The position numbers and the translations under genes were made by a program. Below, one piece after another: positions 1-8,794 of a stretch of DNA of 64,000 nt; positions within the stretch are counted from its first letter, which is position 1, and each line of letters starts with the position of its first letter. Source of the stretch: Endozoicomonas euniceicola (GTDB lineage Bacteria > Pseudomonadota > Gammaproteobacteria > Pseudomonadales > Endozoicomonadaceae). The DNA lies in the NCBI RefSeq assembly GCF_025562755.1, contig NZ_CP103300.1, forward strand, positions 2,350,501 through 2,414,500. The letters are read 5' to 3'. The notes below the pieces were generated by a model. It made no database searches, was not told where the DNA came from, and was given only the letters and a program-made list of their open reading frames with translations.

Positions 1-882
1 GCTCCATAGCTTCGGGGCAGGCACTTCAAGGTCGACAACACAGCGATCATCGTAGCCACCTTTTTCATCCACCAGGGCACTTCCCATTGGCTGGGTCTTT
101 GTGCAGACAACCGTCTCACCAGAATACAGGGTGGTTCGCACAGACAGGGTTTCGCTCTGGCAGGTATCAACGACAATATTCAGGTAACCCTGTTCGTACC
201 GATGATCCAGTTCAGGTGTCATTCTTACATCAGTAATATGGCGGGCAGGCTTGTTGAGCAATGTGACCGAACGGTAAATACCACTGAGCCACCACATATC
301 CTGGTCTTCCAGATAGCTGCCGTCGGACCAGCGAATCACCATCACGCTCAGGTGGTTTTCTCCGGACTTCAGGTAGGGCGACAGGTCAAATTCAGCAGCA
401 AGGCGGCTGTCCTGTGAATAACCCACCATCTGACCATTACACCAGAGGTAAAAAGCACTGTTCACGCCGTCAAAAATAATGCGGGTCTGGCTCTCCTGCT
501 CCCAGTCTTCCGGCAAGCGGAACGTGGTTGAGTAGCAACCGGTGGGGTTTTCTTCCGGAACAAAAGGAGGCTTGCAGGGGAAGGGGTATTTGACATTGGT
601 GTAAATGGGTTTGTCGTGTCCCTGAGTCTGCCAGTTGCCGGGAACCTTTATGGTGGTTTCTGATTCAGTCACCCCGGTTTCAGGAAAACTGGCTGGCACA
701 GACTCAGGCGCAGAAAAAAGTGCAAAATGCCAGTCACCGTCCAGACTGATTCTGCGGTTGCTGGCTTGACCACTTAATGCATCCGCTTCCCTGCGCCAGC
801 TGTGCAAAGGAGAATGAGCTTTCAAACGGTTCCAGGAGGTAACTTCCGGATTTTCCCAATCTCGACGAATCAACAAACTCAT
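1..882 (-). CDS. lacZ: Beta-galactosidase LacZ, N-terminal 294 residues (runs off window)
   Basis: Glycoside hydrolase family 2 beta-galactosidase, which hydrolyses lactose and related beta-galactosides in the cytoplasm. The reading frame from the ATG at 882 stays open to the window edge. The protein starts MSLLIRRDWENPEVTSWNRL and contains LDGDWHFALF, YTNVKYPFPCKPPFVP, ENPTGCYST, RIIFDGVNSAFYLWCNG, GYSQDSRL and RWSDGSYLEDQDMWW. These correspond block by block to the E. coli LacZ sugar-binding domain and the start of the next domain. The catalytic residues lie in the missing C-terminal part. It is divergent from a LacI-family regulator, with LacI-type operators in the shared intergenic region, so local repression is inferred. 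Identity is very secure; completeness of the gene cannot be judged. Confidence 0.95.
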   Translation of the reverse strand, partial: MSLLIRRDWENPEVTSWNRLKAHSPLHSWRREADALSGQASNRRISLDGDWHFALFSAPESVPASFPETGVTESETTIKVPGNWQTQGHDKPIYTNVKYPFPCKPPFVPEENPTGCYSTTFRLPEDWEQESQTRIIFDGVNSAFYLWCNGQMVGYSQDSRLAAEFDLSPYLKSGENHLSVMVIRWSDGSYLEDQDMWWLSGIYRSVTLLNKPARHITDVRMTPELDHRYEQGYLNIVVDTCQSETLSVRTTLYSGETVVCTKTQPMGSALVDEKGGYDDRCVVDLEVPAPKLWS

Positions 883-1050
883 AACCTACTCTGCAATCAA
901 TCGTTTCAGACAAATTTTCAGCCAGCTTAAGTGATGCCTTTGAGAACAGTTACATGAAGAACCGGTAACGTTGATGCCCAAAGTGTTCACATTTTTTCAC
1001 AAACGATCATAAGGAGGGCGCTTTATGAACATACTGACACAGGTCAACAA

Positions 1051-1130
1051 TTTGTAACGTTTCATACTTTTCAGGTAATAAAACTGTAATGCCTATTTTT
1101 AATAGGTATTTTGAAATGTAACGTTTACAT
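1051..1130. promoter_or_regulatory. Two LacI-family-type operators between lacZ and its regulator
   Basis: The 350-bp space 883-1232 holds two related dyads centred on CG: TGTAACGTTTCA at 1053-1064 and the better palindrome ATGTAACGTTTACAT at 1116-1130. A weaker relative, GGTAACGTTGATG, is at 964-976 close to lacZ. A central CG in a short palindrome is usual for LacI/GalR proteins. A separate small hairpin (AATGCCTATT/AATAGGTATT) lies at 1088-1110. Assignment to the adjacent regulator is inference. Confidence 0.5.
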
Positions 1131-1232
1131 ATTTGTAACCAGACTGTCCGAAAGGTATAAAGCAGCCCCGGGCCAGTCTTGAAATGCCGGACAAGCAAGC
1201 GCTTTGAAATCTGTAGTGGTTTATAAAAAACG

Positions 1233-2249
1233 ATGACTTCGATAAAAGATGTAGCCAGAGAGGCCAATGTCTCTACGGCCACGGTCTCAAGGGTGATTAA
1301 TCGCCAGTCAAATACCAGCAGTGCCGTCACTGCGGCGGTGCATCAGGCCATTGCTAAACTGGGTTACAAAGTAAGCAGTACCCGGCAGGCAGCTGCCGCG
1401 ATGGGCGTCATGGTGTCTGATGTTTCTGAGCCTTTTTTTGGCCAGATCATTAAAGGGGTAGAAGCTATTGCCAGAAAAAACGACAAACGTCTTTTTGTTC
1501 TGAGCAGTCAGTACAGTGCCGACACAGAACGACAGACCATCAGGCAATTAATGAGTCACTGCGATCACGCTATTATCCACAGCAAATGGCTGCCGGATGA
1601 AGAACTGGTTGAATACGCCAGCCAGATGCCCGGCCTGGTACTGATCAACCGCTACATCAAGTCCATCAGCCACCGCTGCATCGCCCTTGATAATGTTTAT
1701 GGCGGCTACATTGCCACCCGGCACCTGCTGAACAAAGGCCACCGGAACATTGGCTGCCTGTGTTCTGAACAGAATATAGACGACGCTGTTGACCGGTTGA
1801 AGGGTTATAAGCAGGCTCTGACTGAATATGGCATTGCTATTGACGAACAATTCATCACATCCAGTTACCCTTCGGAAGAAGGTGGAAGACTTGGGACGTA
1901 TAATCTGCTGGCCAAAAAGCTGACTTTAACCGCCATTGTCGCCTATAACGACGTAATGGCAGCCGGAGCACTATCGGCTCTTGCGGAAAACGGCATCCAA
2001 TGCCCTGAGAGTGTATCCGTTGTCGGTTTTGATGACCTGATTATTGCCAGCTATCTGAACCCCAGACTCTCAACCGTTCGCTACCCTGCTGCGGCAATGG
2101 CAGAGCAGGCAGCAAGACTGTCACTGAAACTGACCAGTCAGGACGCCCCAATGCCCCGGGAGCACGTTCTGATACCTACGTTTGTCGAGCGCAGCAGTAC
2201 ATCGGCCTTAACTCCCCAAACACCTTTTTTCTTAGCAAAATCGTCGTAA
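1233..2249 (+). CDS. LacI/GalR-family transcriptional regulator
   Basis: DNA-binding repressor predicted to control the divergent lacZ. Residues 1-50 are a LacI-type helix-turn-helix and hinge helix (TSIKDVAREANVSTATVSRV). Residues about 57-330 are a periplasmic-binding-protein-like sugar sensor with GVMVSDVSEPFFGQIIKGVE, HLLNKGHRNIGCL, AIVAYNDVMAAGALSAL and VSVVGFDDLIIASYLNPRLSTV, closest in style to GalR/GalS/AscG. The start is the first ATG of the HTH. The last residues (LAKSS) and the stop codon are supplied by the left end of the IS605-type element at 2232, so the native C-terminus has been replaced. The core fold is complete, and function is probably kept. The true inducer is unknown. 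Confidence 0.9.
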   Translation: MTSIKDVAREANVSTATVSRVINRQSNTSSAVTAAVHQAIAKLGYKVSSTRQAAAAMGVMVSDVSEPFFGQIIKGVEAIARKNDKRLFVLSSQYSADTERQTIRQLMSHCDHAIIHSKWLPDEELVEYASQMPGLVLINRYIKSISHRCIALDNVYGGYIATRHLLNKGHRNIGCLCSEQNIDDAVDRLKGYKQALTEYGIAIDEQFITSSYPSEEGGRLGTYNLLAKKLTLTAIVAYNDVMAAGALSALAENGIQCPESVSVVGFDDLIIASYLNPRLSTVRYPAAAMAEQAARLSLKLTSQDAPMPREHVLIPTFVERSSTSALTPQTPFFLAKSS

Positions 2250-2595
2250 ACCCTCGCCCAATGCGGGCGGGGATATAATACCAATTCCGTTTTTAAATTA
2301 TGATAAAGTAGCCCAGCTTCTGGAACATAAACTTTTTAAACGGCCAACTTCAGAAGTAAGCTTTTTCCATCCATCGCAGAGTGCATCAACGATGGCATCA
2401 TAATTTTTGAAAGACCTATTGGATAAATCATGTTCTCTCAACCACTCCCAAAGTTGTTCTGAACTATTCAGCTCTGGTGAATAAGGAGGTAATGGAATTA
2501 GCACCAGGTTGTCATATTCGGGAAGATCATTTGCGTGATGATATCCAGCATTATCTATCACCACTGCCGCATACTGTCCTTCAGGTGTTACTTTA

Positions 2596-4140
2596 CTCAG
2601 GTTTAGATTTCTTGAAACATGAACGTTCGGTAAAATATTTAGCGTCGGCGCAGCCAATCCCGTCAGGCACACAATTTAAACCTGCCTGAACCGTTTAAAT
2701 CATTGGTTCTGAGTTCATTTATGCCGCTTTTTCCAAAAAACTATCCGAACGTTCGTTTTTATCCGGCAATTTCAGCTCTAATTTTTGCTCATATCGGTTC
2801 CAGCAGCCACGAATTCGAAACTGCGGAATAATCCAAAACAGCGCGCGCCTAAGCATTCCGGCCGTGACTGTATGGGGATTCCTCCAGGCAGTTTTGGCCA
2901 GCGCAATGGCCGCTGGATTTTGACAAATGGTCAGCAATTGCACCAGCGCATACCCTGCCATTTTAATGTGCATCCACCGTAACAGCGTTCTGAGTTTCTG
3001 CTGCCATAAATGCTTGCATCCAAACTCGTGTTTAAGTTGCTGGAACATAGGCTCTATAGGCCACCTGAGCGAGTAGGCTAATAGCACTTCATCGGCTTTC
3101 AAGTCAGGATTGGTGGACAGAAACAGTTTAGTTTCTGTTTGTCCCTTGTCGTTTTCAAAACAACTCCAGACGACTCGGACAATACGGCCTTTCAAAAAAC
3201 GAGCTCGGCAAATACAAGAACGAAAAGAGACAGTCCGGTTCTTTCTGTAAAGCCAGAGAGTCATCTTGGTCTCTGGTAATTTCTCTACTTCCTCAGGTGT
3301 CATTTTGACACCGTACTTACGCTTGCGGCCTTTCCTTTTGAAAGGAGAGGGAGGAAGTGCATCGACTGGAAGCGCATAAAGTGCCCGGTTTTTCGGTATA
3401 TGACCAATGACCTCATACCCAAGCTCAAGCGCGGGCTGCATCATGGTATGATTCATAAACCAGCAGTCAGTGAGCAGGCGCAAAGCTCGCCCCTGAAGAC
3501 TCTGTCGTACAGATTTCAGCATGGCCTTTGCAATTTTAAGCTTGCTGATGTTGCCTGACTTAGGTGATGGAAAAGCCATCACTGGAATCGCAGTATGCAC
3601 CTTGTCTGATGGTCTATGGAAAGGAATAGCCAGAAAGACCCAACATTGACCAAGGAGATAAGTACACCGGTTCTTTTTCTTGCTGTGTTGGTGATGTATT
3701 CGGCATGCCGGTGCTTTGTCAGAGCAACGTTCGAGTGTCAGGTCGTCGAGAATCAGGGGAATGGTCTGACCGTCAGGCACTTTAGAACTGACCAGCAATA
3801 TCAGACGATGCGCCAGGTTTCGCCAACGCCACTTACCTTGGGAGACCCAATGATGGTAGCTGTTCCAGAAATTTTCGTAGTGGATCGTCAGAAGGGCTTG
3901 TGTAACAAAGCCTTCGCCAGAAAGCATGCCACCCAGAAGTAACTCACAGAACGTTGGTGCCGCAAGTGGTGATAGCGCTTTTGCAAGAAATGTCGTATAT
4001 AAAGAAAGCTCTCGAAGGATTACTTTCTGATCTGAAGTGAGCATGGCAACCGCTTTTTCCTGGTAGATGAAGCGGTTGCTTAACCTATCTCAGCATCAAA
4101 AAATACGAAACGTTAGTACTTATAATTCTCTAAACTTGAG
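2596..4140. mobile_element. IS4-type element nested in the IS630 transposase
   Basis: Terminal repeats are CTCAGGTTTAGA at 2596 and, in reverse complement, CTCAAGTTTAGA at 4140. The 8-bp sequence TTACTTTA is repeated directly outside both ends (2588-2595 and 4141-4148) and joins the two halves of the IS630 transposase when one copy is removed. Length is 1545 bp with one transposase on the minus strand. The duplication could also be read as 9 bp (GTTACTTTA). Confidence 0.85.
2719..4044 (-). CDS. DDE transposase, IS4-like, intact (441 aa)
   Basis: Cut-and-paste transposase of the enclosing 1545-bp element. Acidic catalytic candidates are Asp in LILDDLTL, Asp in LLTDCWF and Glu in YSLRWPIEPMFQQLKHEFG. 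The last block fits the Y-(2)-R-(3)-E-(6)-K signature of the IS4 group. The C-terminus is basic (IRGCWNRYEQKLELKLPDK). The frame is uninterrupted, with start and stop inside the terminal repeats, so the copy looks functional. IS4 and IS701 are hard to separate by eye, so the family name is given as IS4-like. Confidence 0.85.
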   Translation of the reverse strand: MLTSDQKVILRELSLYTTFLAKALSPLAAPTFCELLLGGMLSGEGFVTQALLTIHYENFWNSYHHWVSQGKWRWRNLAHRLILLVSSKVPDGQTIPLILDDLTLERCSDKAPACRIHHQHSKKKNRCTYLLGQCWVFLAIPFHRPSDKVHTAIPVMAFPSPKSGNISKLKIAKAMLKSVRQSLQGRALRLLTDCWFMNHTMMQPALELGYEVIGHIPKNRALYALPVDALPPSPFKRKGRKRKYGVKMTPEEVEKLPETKMTLWLYRKNRTVSFRSCICRARFLKGRIVRVVWSCFENDKGQTETKLFLSTNPDLKADEVLLAYSLRWPIEPMFQQLKHEFGCKHLWQQKLRTLLRWMHIKMAGYALVQLLTICQNPAAIALAKTAWRNPHTVTAGMLRRALFWIIPQFRIRGCWNRYEQKLELKLPDKNERSDSFLEKAA

Positions 4141-4939
4141 TTACTTTAGAAATCTCATTTAAAAGAAGAGCCATTGATTCTGTATTAGCCATCGGAAGTA
4201 TTAAGGCAATAGCTTTATCTCGTTCTGGGCAGACGGCTCCAAACATATAAGCATATTTGAATTGGCGTTGCCGAATTAATCCTGGTCGACTTCCTTTAGG
4301 AGCCCAAATTCTGCTGATAGTGTTTTGTTGACCAAAGCGTCCTTCGTCTTGAAACCAAACATCAACATTTTTTAGATCTACACTTTCCGGTATCCTTTGC
4401 TGTACCTCATCTTTGAATTTTTTTTAAACGCTTCCTGTGCTTCTGGATCACTCTCAGGGTGACGTGTTCGACCGGAGATCCATGAAAGGCCAACTTTATG
4501 AAGTAATCTATAAACTGTTGAGTTGACACAGTCTATGCCAAATTCCTTGCTTAACATTTCTTTGATATCTCTTCCAACAACTCTTCCCCCTTCACGTTGT
4601 TCCTGAAGTTCAAGAACGGCACTTTTAAATCGCTGTTCTTGTTCATCAGTTAATATATTTTTTCTGCCACGACCGCCTCTATCCTTAAGAGACTCTGCTC
4701 CTCCTTCTTTATAACGGCATAACCATTTGTATACTGCTTGAGGGTGGACATCGAGTAAATCTGCAACTTCTGTTTCTGGTAGACCTTTTTGTAAGAGCCG
4801 CAAACCAAGCAGCCGAATACACTCCCTGTTATCTAAGGCATGTCGTGCTTGGTTTTGGAAATCTTCTTTAAAGAAGGCTTCGGATAAATTGGGAGAACAA
4901 GACATCTTAATAGTAGATAGTAGGCAATAAAATTTATAC

Positions 4940-5287
4940 TCAGTTTAGCTCATATTCTGAAAAAGGGATTGGTATAAGGTGGGTATTCAGCATTCGCAAC
5001 CGTCTTGATGATGTTGATTTGAGATTATTTACCATGACACTGATAGCCAGTTTTGGTGGGTAGGCCACCAACAGGTGTACGTGATCTTTTTCGCCATCCA
5101 TTTCAAGTAACTGGCATTCCAGTTTTTCACATGCACTCTCGAACGACTCCCGTAACTGCTTGATCATATAGCCATCAAAAAGCTTTCGCCTGTACTTTGT
5201 CGTGAACACCAAATGAACAACCAGCTTGGTAACGCTATGTCGTTTGCGAAGATACCCTTTAAGCAAATCTTTATTGCGTGCGCTCAC
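4940..5287 (-). pseudogene. tnpA: IS605 TnpA (Y1 HUH transposase), copy 1, C-terminus lost
   Basis: Starts at the GTG at 5287, preceded by AAGAGG. It matches copy 2 through the HUH motif KDHVHLLVAYPP and up to MLNTHL. At 4975 the sequence enters the IS630-type element, and the frame ends after IPIPFSEYELN. The lost segment in copy 2 holds LKDYVNSQ, which contains the tyrosine expected to be the nucleophile in IS200/IS605 TnpA. Copy 1 therefore keeps the metal-binding histidines but not the tyrosine and should be inactive. Confidence 0.85.
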
Positions 5288-5352
5288 TTGAAAACCTCTT
5301 TCAAATACCTGTAATATAAAGTTTATATTGATGAGTACTGAAATAACATTCC

Positions 5353-6525
5353 ATGCTGAGAGCCACCAAAGTACGAATCTATCCAACATCAGAGCAGGCG
5401 GAATTTCTCGACCGTCAGTTTGATGCTGTGCGGTTCGTATGGAACAAGGCCCTGGCTATTAAGGTTCATTATTACAAGGTTCGTGGGCAGAGCCTTTCTC
5501 CCAAAAAACACCTGAAGCCCTTGCTGGCAAAAGCCAAGAAAAGCCGAAAGTACTCATGGCTGAAAAACGCTGACTCTATTGCACTGCAACAGGCCACTAT
5601 CAATCTGGATACGGCCTTTCAAAACTTTTTCAATCCCAAATTGCAGGCAAGATTTCCTCGCTTCAAGAAAAAGCATGGCAAGCAAAGTAGCTACCATTGT
5701 ACGTCTGTCTCTGTGGGCGATAACTGGATAAAAATCCCCAAGCGCAAGCCCATAAGGGCTAAAGTGCATCGTGAAATAGTGGGTAAGGTGAAGTCTATCA
5801 CCCTGAGCAGAACGCTAACCGGCAAGTATTTTGCCTCCATATTGGCTGATGATACCCAGGAACAACCAAAACAGATTGATAATCTTGAAGCTAATCAGGT
5901 TGTCGGTGTTGATATGGGGATTACTGATCTGGCTATCACCAGTACCGGCCATAAGACTGGCAATCCTCGCTTTCTGAAAAAAGCACAACGTAACCTGAAA
6001 AGAAAACAACAGGCTCTATCTCGCTGCAAGAAAGGCTCAAAAGGTAGGCACAAAGCCCGTTTATTGGTGGCAAAGGCGCATGAGCGTGTAGCCTTTGCCC
6101 GTAATGATTTTCAGCATAAGCTATCAAAACAACTCATCGACGAAAACCAAGCGGTGATTGTGGAGACACTGAAAGTTAAAAACATGCTCAAGAACAAGCG
6201 TCTTGCTCGTTCTATTGCTGATGCTGGCTGGCACTCACTGATAACCAAACTCGAATACAAGGCAAAGCAGGAAGGTAAACATCTGGTGAAGATAGACCAG
6301 TGGTTTGCATCCTCTAAAACTTGCTCAGTCTGCGATTTGAAACAGGAAAAAATGCCATTGAGAATCCGATCATGGGAGTGTAGCTGTGGTGCTATCCATG
6401 ACCGGGATATTAATGCAGCTCGCAATATCAAGAAGCAAGGCATATTGAAATTAAAGGCGGAAGGACTGTCCGTTTCTGCTGATGGAGGCTTGCGTAAATC
6501 CGGCATACTGTCGGTTGCTGCCTAA
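5353..6525 (+). CDS. tnpB: IS605 TnpB RNA-guided nuclease, copy 1
   Basis: 390-residue OrfB/TnpB, ancestor-type relative of Cas12, which uses a right-end RNA as guide to cut DNA. The N-terminal HTH_OrfB region reads MLRATKVRIYPTSEQAEFLDRQ. The split RuvC site is intact: Asp187 in VGVDMGITDLA, Glu271 in VIVETLKVKNM and Asp352 in HDRDINAARNI. A zinc ribbon is formed by Cys324, Cys327, Cys343 and Cys345. It is divergent from tnpA and overlaps its upstream region. It differs from copies 2 and 3 at a handful of residues (for example Arg131 instead of Cys, and Ile384). The protein looks functional although its partner TnpA is broken. Confidence 0.93.
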   Translation: MLRATKVRIYPTSEQAEFLDRQFDAVRFVWNKALAIKVHYYKVRGQSLSPKKHLKPLLAKAKKSRKYSWLKNADSIALQQATINLDTAFQNFFNPKLQARFPRFKKKHGKQSSYHCTSVSVGDNWIKIPKRKPIRAKVHREIVGKVKSITLSRTLTGKYFASILADDTQEQPKQIDNLEANQVVGVDMGITDLAITSTGHKTGNPRFLKKAQRNLKRKQQALSRCKKGSKGRHKARLLVAKAHERVAFARNDFQHKLSKQLIDENQAVIVETLKVKNMLKNKRLARSIADAGWHSLITKLEYKAKQEGKHLVKIDQWFASSKTCSVCDLKQEKMPLRIRSWECSCGAIHDRDINAARNIKKQGILKLKAEGLSVSADGGLRKSGILSVAA

Positions 6526-6625
6526 GAAATCAGAAGCCTCACCCGATAGGGTGGGGAGCAGTCACCGGCTTGTGAAAGTTTCGGACATAGCGGAGGGGTT
6601 GTACAGGTCAATCGTAATAATAAGG

Positions 6626-6649
6626 ATGCACCCGAATGAACGGGTGCAT
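6626..6649 (-). terminator. Hairpin downstream of the 6660-7490 gene
   Basis: Perfect 9-bp stem ATGCACCCG/CGGGTGCAT with a 6-nt loop. Read on the minus strand it is followed by CCTTATTATTACG, a weak T-rich tail. It lies 10 bp beyond the stop codon of the minus-strand gene, as expected for an intrinsic terminator. Confidence 0.6.
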
Positions 6650-6659
6650 AAGCAAGTCG

Positions 6660-7490
6660 CTAAACTGAGCCAGTTGTCACATTTGCCTGCACAAAATCAA
6701 GACTGGCGGTCGAAAAGTCAGATGGATTCTGATCACCCGCTGAAACTCTGGAAGGCGACTCCAGAGGGACTGCCGGAGAGCCTGCCGGACTCAGCAGGCC
6801 ATCATGCTTTGACGTGGAAAGCTTCTGAACCTGTGCCGCAAGCCCTTTGCCTGCATCTTCTTCATCCCTCATGATTTGTTCAAAGAAGTCTTTCAGTGTT
6901 AACTTTTCACGCTCCAGACGGTGAACGTCTCCTCTGACAGCATCACGTACACCTTTGCCAAACCCAATAAGGCCACTCACAATACCCAGGCCTACACCAG
7001 CTAAAGCCCCGGCAAAGGCTCCAGCGCCACCTGTCACCGAAGAACCTATAATCCCTCCCACGGCAACCCCTCCCAGAATCACTTTTAGACCATAGTTGGT
7101 GTTGGTTCCAGCCAACATTTCAACCAGCTTTACCACTCCTGCAACAGGGATACCGACAGCCAGTCCTGCAATGCCTCCAGCCAGAGAACCCGGAGCGCAG
7201 GCCAGGATCCTTGCCCCCTTGGCAACAGCATAAGCCGTTTTGACAAGGAGGTTTCCGGCAGTAGCAAACGGGCAGGCCAGCCTCTGACCTATAGTGGCTC
7301 CTTTTTTATAAGCCGGAGCCGTTGTCGCGGCTTTGTGCATCTCCGGGGAGCTCAGAACCGGGACAGGCGTTGCTTCTGTCACATCATGACCGCTTCTGCT
7401 TCGCCCTGTATTAGTCGGGGTTGTTTCCGTTGTAGGTGTTTGTGTATAACCCTGAGTAACGCTTACCGAATTCATTCCTGTACTGTTCAT
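6660..7490 (-). CDS. Hypothetical glycine-zipper protein (276 aa)
   Basis: Function not recognised. Residues 1-70 are Ser/Thr/Pro-rich and look disordered (TQTPTTETTPTNTGRSRS). Residues about 75-185 are hydrophobic and glycine/alanine-rich, with repeated small-x3-small spacing (SLAGGIAGLAVGIPVAGVV, GGVAVGGIIGSSVTGGAGAF, LAGVGLGIVSGLIGFGKGV). This suggests packed membrane-inserting helices. A charged segment (RLEREKLTLKDFFEQIMRDEED) and a Ser/Pro-rich tail follow. The start has AGGGAG upstream (GACAGGGAGTCGAACTATG). No signal peptide is seen. The disordered N-terminus plus glycine-zipper core resembles some secreted or membrane-associated effectors, but this is only an analogy. It is monocistronic, between IS605 copy 1 and metK. 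Confidence 0.7.
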   Translation of the reverse strand: MNSTGMNSVSVTQGYTQTPTTETTPTNTGRSRSGHDVTEATPVPVLSSPEMHKAATTAPAYKKGATIGQRLACPFATAGNLLVKTAYAVAKGARILACAPGSLAGGIAGLAVGIPVAGVVKLVEMLAGTNTNYGLKVILGGVAVGGIIGSSVTGGAGAFAGALAGVGLGIVSGLIGFGKGVRDAVRGDVHRLEREKLTLKDFFEQIMRDEEDAGKGLAAQVQKLSTSKHDGLLSPAGSPAVPLESPSRVSAGDQNPSDFSTASLDFVQANVTTGSV

Positions 7491-7630
7491 AGTTCGACTC
7501 CCTGTCTTTCGTTATCTGGCAATAGTGCGTGTTAGCGTTGTCAGATAATGAAGCCTGAAAGCATTGAAGACACTAACTACTGCGTTAGCGCCTCTGACCA
7601 TTTTCAGCGGGGTCAGAGCAAGGTCTGTGT

Positions 7631-8794
7631 TTACAGGCCCGCGTCAGCCCGCAGGGCGTCAGCCTTGTCGGTTTGCTCCCAGGTGAACTCTTCGTCTTCA
7701 CGACCAAAGTGGCCATAAGCAGCGGTTTTCTGATAGATCGGACGCTTCAGATCCAGCATACTGATCAGACCTTTAGGGCGCAGGTCAAAGTGTGCACGCA
7801 CCAGCTCAACAATTTTCTCGTCGGCAATCTTGCCAGTGTCGAAGGTGTTAATGGAGATAGAAGTCGGCTCTGCCACTCCAATCGCGTAAGACACCTGAAT
7901 CTCACACTTATCTGCCAGACCCGCAGCTACAATGTTCTTGGCTACGTAGCGACCTGCGTAAGCAGCGGAACGGTCAACCTTGGACGGGTCTTTACCGGAG
8001 AACGCACCACCACCGTGACGAGCCATACCACCGTAGGTGTCAACAATGATCTTACGCCCCGTCAGGCCGCAGTCGCCAACCGGTCCACCGATAACAAAGA
8101 TACCCGTTGGGTTGATGTGGTACTGAGTCTCTTCGTGCAGCCACTCCGCCGGAAACACCGGCTTGATAACGTGTTCCAGAATGTCTTTCTGCAACTGTTC
8201 CTGAGAAATTTCAGGGTCGTGCTGGGTAGACAGGACAACAGCGTCAACACTCTGAACCTTGCCCTGTGCGTCGTAACGCATAGTAACCTGACTCTTGGCA
8301 TCCGGACGCAACCATGGCAATGTGCCATTTTTGCGCAGTTCAGCCTGGCGCTTCACCAGCATATGAGAGTAGTAAATAGGCGCAGGCATCAGAACCGGCG
8401 TTTCGTTGGTGGCATAGCCGAACATCAGGCCCTGGTCGCCAGCACCCATTTCGTGCTCTTCGGTTTCGTCTACACCGACAGCAATGTCCGGGGACTGCTT
8501 ACCGATAGCGTTCAGGACAGCAACGCACTCACCGTCAAAGCCCAGGTCGCCATGATTGTAACCGATCCCCGTCACGACCTTACGCACCAGCTCTTCAATA
8601 TCAACGTAAGTCTCGGTACGAACCTCACCCGCCACGATCACCATGCCGGTTTTAACCATGGTTTCAACCGCAACACGGGCATCCGGATCGTCTTTCAGAA
8701 TCGCATCCAGAATCGCATCAGAAATCTGATCCGCTACTTTATCCGGATGACCTTCCGATACAGACTCGGAGGTAAACAGAGAATAATCTGCCAT
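7631..8794 (-). CDS. metK: S-adenosylmethionine synthetase
   Basis: Makes S-adenosylmethionine from methionine and ATP in the cytoplasm. The protein is full length (387 aa) with all signature blocks: GHPDKVADQISDAILDA (ATP site), GAGDQGLMFGYATNET, GGPVGDCGLTGRKIIVDTYG, and the glycine-rich GGGAFSGKDPSKVDRSAAY. The start chosen is MADYSLFTSESV at 8794, which fits the family. An in-frame ATG at 8812 would only add MRHKKT. It lies 143 bp downstream of the sahR-like gene on the same strand, so the two may be cotranscribed. No TATATC-N10-GATATA dyad was found directly in front of metK. Confidence 0.97.
   Translation of the reverse strand: MADYSLFTSESVSEGHPDKVADQISDAILDAILKDDPDARVAVETMVKTGMVIVAGEVRTETYVDIEELVRKVVTGIGYNHGDLGFDGECVAVLNAIGKQSPDIAVGVDETEEHEMGAGDQGLMFGYATNETPVLMPAPIYYSHMLVKRQAELRKNGTLPWLRPDAKSQVTMRYDAQGKVQSVDAVVLSTQHDPEISQEQLQKDILEHVIKPVFPAEWLHEETQYHINPTGIFVIGGPVGDCGLTGRKIIVDTYGGMARHGGGAFSGKDPSKVDRSAAYAGRYVAKNIVAAGLADKCEIQVSYAIGVAEPTSISINTFDTGKIADEKIVELVRAHFDLRPKGLISMLDLKRPIYQKTAAYGHFGREDEEFTWEQTDKADALRADAGL

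Larger units (their letters stand above)
2298..4905 (-). pseudogene. IS630-family transposase, interrupted by an IS4-type element
   Basis: The N-terminal part (4905-4378) begins MSCSPNLSEAFFKEDFQNQA and has a helix-turn-helix (EVADLLDVHPQAVYKWLCRY) and an RNase-H-like entry. At the A8 tract near 4427-4434 the frame must slip by -1 to continue into VDVWFQDEGRFGQQNTISR, the segment with the first catalytic Asp, which runs to 4149. The IS4-type insertion then breaks the gene. Reading resumes at 2595 with VTPEGQYAAVVIDNAGYHH and LPPYSPELNSSEQLWEWLR, the second Asp and the final Glu region. The A8 slip could be programmed frameshifting, as in some IS630 elements, or decay. In either case the insertion inactivates the gene. 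Confidence 0.85.
2279..4974. mobile_element. IS630-type element inside IS605 copy 1, interrupted by an IS4-type element
   Basis: Inverted ends read TACCAATTCCGTTTTT at 2279 and, in reverse complement, TACCAATCCCTTTTTC from 4974. Both are flanked by the TA dinucleotide that IS630/Tc1-mariner elements duplicate. Removing the nested IS4-type insertion and its duplicated target leaves about 1.14 kb, the usual IS630 length. The single transposase is on the minus strand and is interrupted. Confidence 0.85.
2232..6565. mobile_element. IS605-type element, copy 1, with two nested insertions
   Basis: Left end starts TTAGCAAAATCG and carries the LE hairpin CCCTCGCCC/GCGGGCGGGG. The right end carries the hairpin GCCTCACCC/GGGTGGGGAGC and finishes GCAGTCAC at 6565. 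Both ends were fixed by comparison with copies at 16687-18467 and 41160-42856. Divergent tnpA (minus) and tnpB (plus) genes lie between. An IS630-type element sits at 2279-4974. About 140 bp present in copy 2 (16734-16876), including the end of tnpA, is missing at that junction. The element has inserted at the 3' end of the LacI-family gene. Confidence 0.88.
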
